DNA of 64,000 bases from Corallococcus sp. EGB. GTDB lineage: Bacteria; Myxococcota; Myxococcia; Myxococcales; Myxococcaceae. Below, piece after piece: positions 16,815 through 26,980 of this stretch; positions within the stretch are counted from its first letter, which is position 1, and each line of letters opens with the position of its first letter. The notes under the pieces were generated by a model. The model was given only the letters and a program-made list of their open reading frames with translations. It made no database searches and was not told the DNA's origin. The stretch covers positions 4,278,001 to 4,342,000 of the forward strand of contig NZ_CP079946.1 of the NCBI RefSeq assembly GCF_019968905.1. The letters are read 5' to 3'. A program made the position numbers and the translations under genes.

Positions 16815-18374
16815 CTAGAGACCCCGCAGACGCGCGGCCCAGGCGAGGTACGCACCTCGTGGATCCTCGAGGGGATCCCGGAAGAGGGCGCGGATCTCGG
16901 CGGTGTCCACCTGGCCCGCTTCGAAGGCGCGGTAGAGGCTGTCTCCCAGCAGGTAGCCCAGCGCGTGGCTGACGCCGTGGAACAGGCGGTCGCGGCGCAG
17001 GGGGAGGAGCTTCACGGCCTCGTCGGGGGCCTCGGACTCCGTGGCCTTGTGGGCGAGGACGAAGGCGGCGACCTGCCGCTCCAGGCCCCGGGCCTCGCCG
17101 AAGCGCTTCGCCCACTCCGGGACGCCCGGGCAGGTGCGGCGCGGGTTGATCAGCTTGGAGCCGAAGAAGCCCAGGGCCTCTTCCAGGCAGCGCGCGTAGA
17201 AGGCCTCGGACGCGCCGCGCGGGGCGTCCATGGCATCGCCCACGGCGCAGTGGCGCACGAAGTGGGCGGCCTCCTCCGCGGCGTGGTTGAGCGACAGCGA
17301 CGCGAGGTAGGCCGTGCGCGCGCGGGGGATGTAACCGCTCTCGCGCGACAGGATGTGCTTGCGCAGCTGGGACAGCTCCGCCTGGGTGAAGCGGCCGCGC
17401 CGGCGGATGCGCGCGAGCACGTCGCCGTCCGCCGCCGTCGTCACCTCCACCGAGTCCAGCTCGCGACCCACGGACACGCCCGCGAGCCCGCCGATGAGCT
17501 CCGCCATGTCGCGGAAGCGCTCCGCCGCGCTGCGGTCCAGGAGGGGCGCGTCGTCGCCCTCGGCCTCCAGGTAGTCCAGGAAGCTCTGCTGGCAGAGGAC
17601 GGGCGAGGCGTTCATCAGGCACAACGCGCCGTCCGCCAGCTCCACGGCCTCCGCGCTGCCCAGCCGCCCCTCACGAGCGAGGCGCCACCAGAGGCCCTCC
17701 GCGTTCTGGTACACGACGAGGCCGCGGCGCGGGTGGGCGTCTCCCAACGCGCGCTCCACCTGCGCGGGCAGGTGGCAGGGCGCGGCGTGGAACTGGCCCA
17801 CGAGCACCATCACCAATGGCACGTCCTCCGCGCGGGCCACGCGGGCGATGCGCTCCGCGGCGAAGGCGTCGCGCAGCGCGAGCGAGCGCTCTCCCTGGGC
17901 CCGCCGGTCGATGGCGGCCACCTGGAGCTTGAGGCGCTTCGCGAAGGCCAGCACGTTGCGGATGCCGGCGCCGGGACCGAAGCCCGGGTTGGGGCCGTGG
18001 CCCAGCCGCGCCATCAACGTGCGCTCGGGCAGGCGGCCCGCGAGGTACGCGTCGAGCGCGGCCTGATGACGGCCCTCCACGCACTCGAGCGCGAGGACGA
18101 CACGGCGTCCGGACGCGAGGGCGCGCTCGGCGAGCTCCAGGTAGGTCTGCTGGGCCAGCGGCAGCGTGTGGTAGTCGCCGACATAGACGAGGTCCGACGC
18201 CGCGATGCGCTGGTGCACGTGGGGCAGGGGGACCACGCGCTGATAGGTGCTCGTGCGCCGGCGATAGCGGGCCTCGTAGGCACGGAAGGCATCGGTGCGG
18301 CCTTCGACCACCCGGGCGATCTGGGCGCGTTGGCGGCGGAAGAGGGCGAGGTGAAGAGAAAGCGACGCACGCAT
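16815..18374 (-). CDS. ChaN-like (heme-binding uptake) protein with long C-terminal extension
   Basis: A 519-residue protein. About residues 55-260 match the ChaN/Tiki-like family: SDLVYVGDYHTLPLAQQTYLE, VLALECVEGRHQAALDAYL and a late VGQFHAAPCHLP block. ChaN itself is an iron-regulated heme-binding lipoprotein in Campylobacter; here there is no signal peptide or lipobox, so it may stay in the cytosol. The second half (about 270-519) is a helical domain I do not recognise. The gene diverges from a TonB-dependent receptor across a 112-base gap, which supports a role in iron or heme uptake. Start ATG 18374. Confidence 0.8.
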   Translation of the reverse strand: MRASLSLHLALFRRQRAQIARVVEGRTDAFRAYEARYRRRTSTYQRVVPLPHVHQRIAASDLVYVGDYHTLPLAQQTYLELAERALASGRRVVLALECVEGRHQAALDAYLAGRLPERTLMARLGHGPNPGFGPGAGIRNVLAFAKRLKLQVAAIDRRAQGERSLALRDAFAAERIARVARAEDVPLVMVLVGQFHAAPCHLPAQVERALGDAHPRRGLVVYQNAEGLWWRLAREGRLGSAEAVELADGALCLMNASPVLCQQSFLDYLEAEGDDAPLLDRSAAERFRDMAELIGGLAGVSVGRELDSVEVTTAADGDVLARIRRRGRFTQAELSQLRKHILSRESGYIPRARTAYLASLSLNHAAEEAAHFVRHCAVGDAMDAPRGASEAFYARCLEEALGFFGSKLINPRRTCPGVPEWAKRFGEARGLERQVAAFVLAHKATESEAPDEAVKLLPLRRDRLFHGVSHALGYLLGDSLYRAFEAGQVDTAEIRALFRDPLEDPRGAYLAWAARLRGL

Positions 18375-18486
18375 GGAGCGGCAGGCACCGTCGCATGCGC
18401 TCGCGGGGGCGGCAAAAAATCAGCGGGAGGTGACGGGGCACGTTGCTTGACTCGCATGGCCCTGCAACGGACCATCGTCGTCAATC

Positions 18487-21405
18487 TTGCAGACCGCTCT
18501 TCCTCGCACGCTCATCCTCTGTGCCGCGCTGTTCGCCGCGGCCCCCGTCCACGCGCAGGAGCCCGCGCTGTTGCACGCGGCGTCGGCTCGCGCGGAGGCC
18601 CGGCAGCCCCTCCAGTTGGATGCGACGCTGGTGGATGGCGGCAAGGTGCTGGAGCTCTTCGTCCGCTATCGCGGCCCGGGAGAGCCCTACGTCCAGGTCC
18701 CCATGGAGCGGCAGTACGGAGACCTGTACCGCGCGATGATCCCCGCCGAGCACATGGTGCCCCCTGGCGTGGAGTACTTCGTCGAGGCGGCCATGGTGGA
18801 TGGAGAGCGCAGGCCGCTCTTCATGTCCGCGCTCCGGCCCGCACGGGTGATGGTGGGGGCGCAGCTCCCGGATCCTCCTCCACCGGGCCGCACACCGCCG
18901 GGCCGCAAGGGGCCCCGTGAGCCTCCGAAGTCCACGCCGGACATCGATGCCTTCGGGCCGCCGTCGGGGGCAGGGAAGGACGATGACTCGAGGGCCCCTT
19001 CGGCTCCGCCCCCGTCCGGCACGGGAACTCGCGCCGCGCCGCGCGCGGATGCATCCGACCCGCGAGCCTCAACCCGGGCGAGCAGTACGGATTCGCGGCC
19101 CTCCAACCGGACGGATGCCTCCGACCCGCGCGCTTCAACCCGCGCGAGCGGTACGGACTCGCGGTCGCCCGGTCGCGTGGACACCGCGAGCCCACGCGCT
19201 TCCGGCTCCGACGACGCCATGGCCGCGCTCAACGCGGACCTTCCTCCGGAGACCCGGTCCAGCTCCCGCGCGCCCGCTTCCTCCCGCAACGCCATGGATG
19301 ACGACCTGGCGCTCTACAGCGCGGAGGACGTGCTCGCGGTGACGACGCTCCAGGAGGAGGCCGTCCGCACCGTGCCCGCCATTGGCGCGTCCTTCAACCG
19401 CGCGCAGATGATCGCCTTGGGTGCGCGCACCGTGGCGGACGTGCTGGACGTGGTGCCCGGCGTCTCCGTCAGCCGCGACGTGCAGGGCTTCCACCGCACG
19501 GCCATCCGGGGCCTGCGCAACGACGCGGAGGTCCTCTTCCTCCTCGATGGCCACCGCCTCAACAACTTCTACGACGGCAAGGCGCTCATGAACCTGCCGG
19601 TGGAGAACCTGGAGCGCATCGAGGTCATCCGCGGCCCCGGCTCCGCCATCTACGGCGCGGGCGCCTTCCAGGGCGCCGTCAACCTCGTCACGAACCACGC
19701 TGATGGCGTGCGCGGCGCCGTCACCACCGGTGGCGTCCCTCGCGACGACGGCCGCCTGGCGCTCGCCACCGACGGCCACCTGGCCGCCGCGCACACCACC
19801 GGCGACCTGCGCCTGTTCGCGGACCTGGACCTGTGGAGCCAGGAGGGAGACTCGCTCGTCATCGCCCACGACGCGCTCGACGACGAGGCCGTGGCCCAGC
19901 GGCTGCGCGACGTGGACCAGCCCGCGGGCCGCACCCGCGACGGCCGCTTCCTCCTGAACGCGGGCGGCGGCGTGTCCTACGGCATGGACAGCGCCGGCCG
20001 CGTGGGCGTCACCGCGCGCTATCTCTCGGAGAAGCGGGACGCGCTCGTCGGACTGTTCGACACCGTGGGCAACGACTCCCAGCTGTCCTGGGACGTGCTC
20101 CTCGCGGACCTCACCTGGGAGAAGGCCCTCTTCGACGGCGGCCAGGTGCGCGCCCGGCTGGGCTTCGATCAGCAGTCCACCGACCGCCTGTTCCAGCTCA
20201 CCCCGCACGACTTCCGCACCGGAGATGGTTTGGAGCGCCTCTTCCCCGACGGCCTCCGCGAGCAGACGCAGGTCACCGCGCGCACCGTGACGGGCTCCGT
20301 GGACGCGGACCTCACGCTGGCCAAGGAGAACCACCTCACCCTGGGCTTCGTCGCCGAGCAGCAGTCCCTGTCCCGCTACGACTACACCACCAACTACACG
20401 CTCGACGGCCGCCTGCGCCCCAGCCCCGCCGCCCCTGAAGGACTGGTGGACCCCACGCAGGGCGCGGCCGCCCGCCGCCTCAACCTGGGCCTGTCCGCGC
20501 AGGACCAGTGGACCGTGCTCTCCGCGCTCACGCTCACCTTCGGCCTGCGCCTGGACGCCACCCAGCTGCCGGACGCGGACGCGGCGACGGGCACGTTCGA
20601 CACGAGCAAGATGGTGGTGCGCGTCAACCCGCGCGTGGGCCTGGTCGTCGCCGCGTCGGACGCGCTCGTGCTCAAGGCGCTGTACGGCCGCGCCTTCCGC
20701 GCCCCCACGCCCCAGGAGCTGGTCGAGCGCATCCCCGACACCGACTACAACCAGGGCCGCTTCGAGGGAAACCCGCTGCTGCGGCCCACCACCGTGGACA
20801 CCTTCGAGCTGGGCATGGACCTGGTCCAGGCCGCGGGCGACACCCGCGTGCGCGTGCGCGCCAACGCCTTCCTCCAGAACTTCGCCTCGCCCATCATCCC
20901 GGTGGACACCAGCGGCAACATCGTCCCCCTGCGCAACCGCGAGCAGGGCGTGCGCGTGTACGGCGTGGAGGCGGAGGCCCGCCTGGAGGCGTCCAAGCGC
21001 GCCTCCGCGTGGGTCAACGCCAGCCTGTCGCGCGCGCAGGACCTGGAGCTGCCGGAGCAGTCCCGGCTGCTCACGGACGTGCCCCAGGCGCGCTTCAACG
21101 CGGGCGTGTCCATGCCCCTGGGAGACTGGCTGAACCTGGACGTGGTGGTGCGCTCGGGCGCCGAGCGCCGCAACAACAACCGCTCCACGCTGGAGCTCAT
21201 CCGCCGCTACCAGATTCCCGCCTACAGCCTCATCACCGCGCAGCTGCGCACCGAGCCCATCTGGGAGCACTTCGAGGTGACGCTCTTCGCGCAGAACCTC
21301 TTCGACCACGACCTGCGCGACGACGTGCCCCGTCCGGACCGCGTCACCGGCCTGCTCCCGCGCGAGGGCGTGTCCGGCTACCTCACCCTGAGGGCCTTCT
21401 ACTGA
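18487..21405 (+). CDS. TonB-dependent outer-membrane receptor with unusual N-terminal region
   Basis: A 972-residue receptor: signal peptide (LILCAALFAAAPVHAQ), an N-terminal beta domain of about 100 residues, a low-complexity Ser/Arg/Pro/Asp linker (about 140-260) with a duplicated 22-residue unit, then a plug domain from about 280 (ARTVADVLDVVPGVSVSRD; LERIEVIRGPGSAIYGAGA) and a 22-strand-type barrel ending in an aromatic residue (LTLRAFY). It imports siderophores, heme or other ligands; the ligand is unknown, although the divergent ChaN-like gene suggests iron. The start is TTG 18487, chosen because the signal peptide begins there; no good ribosome site is visible. The stop overlaps the next start. 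Confidence 0.93.
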   Translation: MQTALPRTLILCAALFAAAPVHAQEPALLHAASARAEARQPLQLDATLVDGGKVLELFVRYRGPGEPYVQVPMERQYGDLYRAMIPAEHMVPPGVEYFVEAAMVDGERRPLFMSALRPARVMVGAQLPDPPPPGRTPPGRKGPREPPKSTPDIDAFGPPSGAGKDDDSRAPSAPPPSGTGTRAAPRADASDPRASTRASSTDSRPSNRTDASDPRASTRASGTDSRSPGRVDTASPRASGSDDAMAALNADLPPETRSSSRAPASSRNAMDDDLALYSAEDVLAVTTLQEEAVRTVPAIGASFNRAQMIALGARTVADVLDVVPGVSVSRDVQGFHRTAIRGLRNDAEVLFLLDGHRLNNFYDGKALMNLPVENLERIEVIRGPGSAIYGAGAFQGAVNLVTNHADGVRGAVTTGGVPRDDGRLALATDGHLAAAHTTGDLRLFADLDLWSQEGDSLVIAHDALDDEAVAQRLRDVDQPAGRTRDGRFLLNAGGGVSYGMDSAGRVGVTARYLSEKRDALVGLFDTVGNDSQLSWDVLLADLTWEKALFDGGQVRARLGFDQQSTDRLFQLTPHDFRTGDGLERLFPDGLREQTQVTARTVTGSVDADLTLAKENHLTLGFVAEQQSLSRYDYTTNYTLDGRLRPSPAAPEGLVDPTQGAAARRLNLGLSAQDQWTVLSALTLTFGLRLDATQLPDADAATGTFDTSKMVVRVNPRVGLVVAASDALVLKALYGRAFRAPTPQELVERIPDTDYNQGRFEGNPLLRPTTVDTFELGMDLVQAAGDTRVRVRANAFLQNFASPIIPVDTSGNIVPLRNREQGVRVYGVEAEARLEASKRASAWVNASLSRAQDLELPEQSRLLTDVPQARFNAGVSMPLGDWLNLDVVVRSGAERRNNNRSTLELIRRYQIPAYSLITAQLRTEPIWEHFEVTLFAQNLFDHDLRDDVPRPDRVTGLLPREGVSGYLTLRAFY
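19048..19179 (+). repeat. Two tandem 66-bp units coding the receptor's linker
   Basis: Two imperfect direct copies of 66 bases start at 19048 and 19114 and encode DASDPRASTRASSTDSR and [17 protein letters not shown] plus a few diverged residues. They lie inside the low-complexity linker between the receptor's N-terminal domain and the plug, and could change length by slippage or recombination. Confidence 0.75.
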
Positions 21406-22235
21406 TGGACCGCCGCCACCTCACCGCCGCGCTCGCGGCGCTCGCGCTGTTGCCCGGGTGCCTCGCGTACAACGACTCCTGCGCCCCCCTGGTGGACGAC
21501 CCCGACGCCATCGTGGGCTTCCTGGGGGAAGAGGTGCAACTGGGCACCGCCTTCACCCGCCACGACAACAACGCGCTGGGGCAGCTGGCCGCGGACGCGT
21601 TCCTCCACGCGGAGGACGGCGCCGCGAAGCCCACGGACCTGGGCATCATCAACGGCGGCTCGCTGCGCGACGAGGGCCTGTGCGTCACCCGTACGGCCCT
21701 GCGCGCGGGGCCGCTCACCGACGGCGTCCTCCACGAGGTCATCCTCTTCGAGAACCTCCTGGTGACGGTGGACCTCACGGAGAAGCAGCTCGTCGCCCTC
21801 TTCGAGCACTCCGTGGAGGGGCTCTACGTGGAAGGGCAGGCCATCGCGTCACCGTCCGGCGCGTTCCTCCACGTGTCCGAAGGCACCACCCTGCGCGTGG
21901 ACTGCTCGCGTCCCGCGGGCCAGCGGGTGACGGCGATGCGTGTGCGCGGCCGCGACGTGTCCATCCCCGCGCGCGACGACGCGTCCATCCGCTACCGCGT
22001 GGCGATGTCCACGTTCCTCCTGGAGGGAGGGGACGGCTACGGGAGCATCCTGGGCAACGCGGGAAAGGACCCGGACCGCAACCCGGTGACGGCGCGGAAG
22101 GCGGGCGGCACGGACTCCAACATCGCTGCGGCGTACATGAAGAGCACGTACCCCAGCCCGGTTCAGGCCCTGAAGGAGGCCCCGCGCATCGTGTTCGACA
22201 ACTGCGCCCGGCCCTCCCGGCCTGCTCCGCGCTGA
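21405..22235 (+). CDS. Lipoprotein with a stand-alone 5'-nucleotidase C-terminal domain
   Basis: A 276-residue lipoprotein (lipobox LLPGC, Cys near residue 19). The mature part is only the C-terminal, substrate-binding domain of 5'-nucleotidases: LGIINGGSLRDE carries the NGGxxR motif and MSTFLLEGGDGYG the late GGDGY loop. The N-terminal metallophosphoesterase domain that performs catalysis is absent, so it probably binds rather than cleaves nucleotides. The ATG overlaps the receptor stop by one base (TGATG), implying coupling. An accessory ligand-capture lipoprotein for the receptor is one possible role. Confidence 0.88.
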   Translation: MDRRHLTAALAALALLPGCLAYNDSCAPLVDDPDAIVGFLGEEVQLGTAFTRHDNNALGQLAADAFLHAEDGAAKPTDLGIINGGSLRDEGLCVTRTALRAGPLTDGVLHEVILFENLLVTVDLTEKQLVALFEHSVEGLYVEGQAIASPSGAFLHVSEGTTLRVDCSRPAGQRVTAMRVRGRDVSIPARDDASIRYRVAMSTFLLEGGDGYGSILGNAGKDPDRNPVTARKAGGTDSNIAAAYMKSTYPSPVQALKEAPRIVFDNCARPSRPAPR

Positions 22236-22282
22236 CTTCGCGCGCGGATTCGAGGCTTCACGGGGGCCGGGGTGGACGGCCC

Positions 22283-22564
22283 CTACGGCTTGGAGGGCTC
22301 GTCCGAGGAAGCCGGGGCGCTCGTCGTCACCGCCGCCGGAGCGGAGGTGGCCGTCTGGGCCGCGGGGGCCACCGGCCGTGGAGGCAGGGGGCCCAGTACG
22401 TCATTGACCGAAGGCATGCGCCGGATGTCAGCGCGGGCGACCTTCCATGCCTGCTGGACGATCCACGACAGGGAACGATCCTGCCGGGTCGCCTCGCGCT
22501 GGATCTCTTCCAGCATGTCCTCGGGAAAATAGAGGGATTGCTTGCGGTGATCCGTGGTGGCCAT
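22283..22564 (-). CDS. Small conserved protein, second of a tandem pair
   Basis: A 93-residue protein: a conserved N-terminal domain (KQSLYFPEDMLEEIQREATR, then DRSLSWIVQQAWKVAR) and an Ala/Pro/Ser-rich tail. The strand-helix-helix layout of the first 55 residues resembles ribbon-helix-helix DNA-binding proteins. I recall a family of such small proteins, often in tandem, from myxobacteria (annotated TIGR04563), but I cannot check this here. It starts eight bases after the stop of its paralogue, so the two are one transcript. Confidence 0.82.
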   Translation of the reverse strand: MATTDHRKQSLYFPEDMLEEIQREATRQDRSLSWIVQQAWKVARADIRRMPSVNDVLGPLPPRPVAPAAQTATSAPAAVTTSAPASSDEPSKP

Positions 22565-22572
22565 TGCCCTGT

Positions 22573-22782
22573 CTACGGCCTTTCTTCGCGCGGGTCATTG
22601 CGCTCGTCGCCCGTGACATCGTTCACGGCAGGGAATGACTTGATGCGGTCGCGGGCGATCTTCCAGGCCTGCTGCACCACCCATGAGAGGGAACGGTCCT
22701 GCCGGTTCGCCTCCTCCTGGATCTCCTTCAGCATCTCCTCGGGGAAGTACAGCGACTGCTTGCGCTTGTCGGTGCCTGCCAT
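22573..22782 (-). CDS. Small conserved protein, first of a tandem pair
   Basis: A 69-residue paralogue of the next gene: KQSLYFPEEMLKEIQEEANR and DRSLSWVVQQAWKIAR match it almost residue for residue, while the tails differ. I chose ATG 22782 because a GGAG site precedes it and the homology begins there; an open frame extends further upstream without paralogue support. The fold is probably ribbon-helix-helix-like, so DNA binding or dimer-based regulation is possible. The pair arose by tandem duplication. Confidence 0.82.
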   Translation of the reverse strand: MAGTDKRKQSLYFPEEMLKEIQEEANRQDRSLSWVVQQAWKIARDRIKSFPAVNDVTGDERNDPREERP

Positions 22783-22930
22783 GCCTGGGTCTCCGGGGCG
22801 GATTCGAGGTGACGACCTGAACACACCGGAGCGGTTATCCGACAGACTCCCTGAAGGGTCAACGGTTTCGGAGCACTCAAGCGTGCGCCCGCAGGGTGAA
22901 CGCTCCGCTTCCGACAATGCATGCCAAGTG

Positions 22931-23054
22931 AAAAAAGAGAAACGCCCCGGCCTCCGCGAGGGAGACCGGGGCGCTTCGGAAAGAGGGACCGCAGGGAGCG
23001 AATCTCCAAGCGGCCCCGTGGGCCCAGAGGGGGAGGGGGGGGACCCCTAGGCCC
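22931..23054 (-). ncRNA. Candidate small RNA with three stem-loops and an intrinsic terminator
   Basis: On the minus strand a strong terminator hairpin (stem CGCCCCGG/CCGGGGCG, 22943-22950 with 22966-22973, then a T-rich run to 22931) ends a transcript that contains no gene. Two more hairpins lie just upstream: one from 23054 to 23020 with GGGCC/GGCCC ends and a C-only loop, and one from 23017 to 22985 with an eight-pair outer stem (GGGGCCGC/GCGGTCCC) and an inner GGAG/CTCC. The 124-base, three-hairpin layout is that of a regulatory RNA. The myxobacterial developmental sRNA Pxr has a similar size and three hairpins; identity with it is only a guess. The 5' end is uncertain. Confidence 0.5.
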
Positions 23055-23118
23055 AACGTCATGAAGTCCAGAACGTCCGACCAACAACCGCGAAGCGCCG
23101 TTCTATTTCCGCTCGCGT

Positions 23119-23144
23119 CATTCCATTGTGGGAATCATGGAATG
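23119..23144. promoter_or_regulatory. Inverted repeat upstream of tilS and of the candidate sRNA
   Basis: A perfect eight-base inverted repeat, CATTCCAT (23119-23126) and ATGGAATG (23137-23144), lies in an AT-richer part of the gap between the candidate sRNA (minus strand) and tilS (plus strand). It could be an operator for either. The rest of the 432-base gap, outside the sRNA, shows no gene. Confidence 0.4.
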
Positions 23145-23215
23145 CACTCCCACGCCTTCCGTCCACCGCGAATCTGTAACCCCGCCATCTGACACTCCAT
23201 TCCAATCCTGGGGCC

Positions 23216-24583
23216 ATGCCTCGCGCGTCCTCTGAAAGTCCCTCGCTGCCCGCCGCGCTCGCCCGCTCCTATGCCGAGCACGGCGCCCGCGCGCGCTCGG
23301 TGCTGCTCGCCGTGTCCGGGGGCGCGGACTCCACCGCGCTCCTCGTCGGAACGGCGCGCGTGCGCGAGGCGCTGGCGCTGCGGGTGGAGGTGGCGACGGT
23401 GGACCATGGAGTCCGGGCCGAGGCCGCGGAGGAGGTGACCTCCGTCGTCGGGCTGGCCTCGCGCCTGGGCCTGACCTGCCACGTCCGGCGGCTGGAGCTT
23501 CCGCCCGGGGCGGGCCTGGAGGCGCGTGCGCGAGAGGCGCGCTACGCGGCCCTGGAGGCGCTGCGCCAGGAGCGCGGGCTGGACTTCGTGGCCACCGGCC
23601 ACACGCTCGACGACCAGGCGGAGACGCTGCTGATGCGCCTGTCCCGGGGGGCGGCGCTCCGGGGCGCGCGGGCCATCCACGCTCGCGCCTCCACGCTCCT
23701 CCGTCCGCTGCTCGCGTGCTCGCGCGAGGACGTGCTCGCCTTCCTGGCGACCGAGGAGGTGGGGTTCGCGCGCGATCCGATGAACGCTGACCCCTCCTTC
23801 TTCCGCACGCGCGTGCGCCGGGACGTGCTGCCCGCGCTGTACCGCGCGGCGGGCTTCAGCACCGTGGAGCACCTGGCCACCTTCGCGCGGCTCGCCTCGG
23901 AGGATGAGGCCCTGCTCGCCGGCCTGGCGGACGCGGCGTGGGACCGGCTGTCGCTGCGGGGCGGCGGACTGGAGGCCGTGGGACTTCGCGCGTTGGAGCC
24001 GCCGCTGGCGCGCCGCGTGCTCGCGCGGCTGCTGCGCGTGGCGGGGGCGCGGGTGGACCACGCCACGCTCGAGCGGGCACGCGACACGGTGGTTCGCGGG
24101 GGCACCACGCCGCTCAGCGACGGGCTGCTCCTCAAGGCCACCGGCGGACGGGTGCGCTGCGTGGAGCCAGGGCGGAAGGTGCCGCCCCCGCCGCTCGTGC
24201 TCGCGGGGCCGGGGGCGCGCGGTGACTTTGGCGCGTGGCGCTTCCAGGTGGCGGAAGGAATGCCGCCCCCGGGCGTGTTGGTGCTGACCGTGGAAGCAAA
24301 GACGGCATGGCCCCTGACGGTGCGTTCGCGGAAACAGGGCGACCGCATCCGGACGCGCGCCGGGCACCGCAAGGTGCAGGACGCGCTCGTGGATGCCCGC
24401 GTTCCCTCGGAGGAGCGCGACATGCAACCCGTGGTGGTGGACGCGCTCGGTGAAGCGCTGTGGCTTCCCGGCGTCCTGCCGCGCTCCGCCGAACCCGGAG
24501 CCGCTTCGCGCGAGGTGTCTTCCCGACACTCGCTGTGGGCATTCCCGCCGCTTCCGAGCGAACGGAAGACCCCTCCGTTATAG
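23216..24583 (+). CDS. tilS: tRNA(Ile)-lysidine synthase
   Basis: It modifies C34 of the CAU-anticodon tRNA-Ile to lysidine so that it reads AUA codons; the gene is essential in most bacteria. The PP-loop ATP site is AVSGGADSTAL near residue 33, followed by ATVDHGVR and GHTLDDQAETLLMRL blocks typical of TilS. The 455-residue length includes the C-terminal TilS domains (SRKQGDRIR near 380). The tilS-ftsH order is common in bacteria. Start ATG 23216. Confidence 0.94.
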   Translation: MPRASSESPSLPAALARSYAEHGARARSVLLAVSGGADSTALLVGTARVREALALRVEVATVDHGVRAEAAEEVTSVVGLASRLGLTCHVRRLELPPGAGLEARAREARYAALEALRQERGLDFVATGHTLDDQAETLLMRLSRGAALRGARAIHARASTLLRPLLACSREDVLAFLATEEVGFARDPMNADPSFFRTRVRRDVLPALYRAAGFSTVEHLATFARLASEDEALLAGLADAAWDRLSLRGGGLEAVGLRALEPPLARRVLARLLRVAGARVDHATLERARDTVVRGGTTPLSDGLLLKATGGRVRCVEPGRKVPPPPLVLAGPGARGDFGAWRFQVAEGMPPPGVLVLTVEAKTAWPLTVRSRKQGDRIRTRAGHRKVQDALVDARVPSEERDMQPVVVDALGEALWLPGVLPRSAEPGAASREVSSRHSLWAFPPLPSERKTPPL

Positions 24584-24764
24584 AGTCGATGCCTCGAATC
24601 AGGGGATGGTCGCGGTCCCCTAAATAGTTGAGGGCTTTTTGCTGTTGCTGATACGGTCCGTCGCTGGCCTGCATCCGGGCGGGCGCCGGGCACATGACGA
24701 ACTTCGCCAGGGTTCTTCCTGGCACGGCCCTCATCCCGCCGAGTACCGAAAGGGCAGCTGAAAC

Positions 24765-26681
<1,917 letters not shown>

Positions 26682-26712
26682 AGCCTCTCGAGGTCTCCCC
26701 CCTGAAGTGACG

Positions 26713-26747
26713 AAGGCCCTTCCCGCGAACCGGGGAGGGCCTTTTCG
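26713..26747 (+). terminator. Rho-independent terminator after ftsH
   Basis: The stem AAGGCCCTTCCC (26713-26724) pairs with GGGGAGGGCCTT (26732-26743), followed by TTTTCG. It lies about 30 bases past the ftsH stop. The remaining 230 bases before folP show no gene. Confidence 0.85.
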
Positions 26748-26980
26748 CTTGTGTTTGCGCCGCCTGACTGGAAGGCCGGACGGCTTACGCGTGGAGTGAA
26801 GGCCGTGCGCCACTCCGGGGGCTCCGGCTTCCCCCGCATCCCTCGGCGCTTCACCCTTCGGGTGCCACCAGGGCGCATCGGGCCCTTTTCCGTGTTCCGC
26901 GCGTCCTGCTATCCAGGGGGATGGGGCCGTCGACCTGGGGTTCGCCGCCGCCCCCATGCCTTTCCGCAGGGGACCTGAAC

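Noticed and set aside
22261..22283. GGGGCC/GGCCCC hairpin between two convergent genes
   Set aside because: Short, no T-run, and such pairs are common by chance in this composition.
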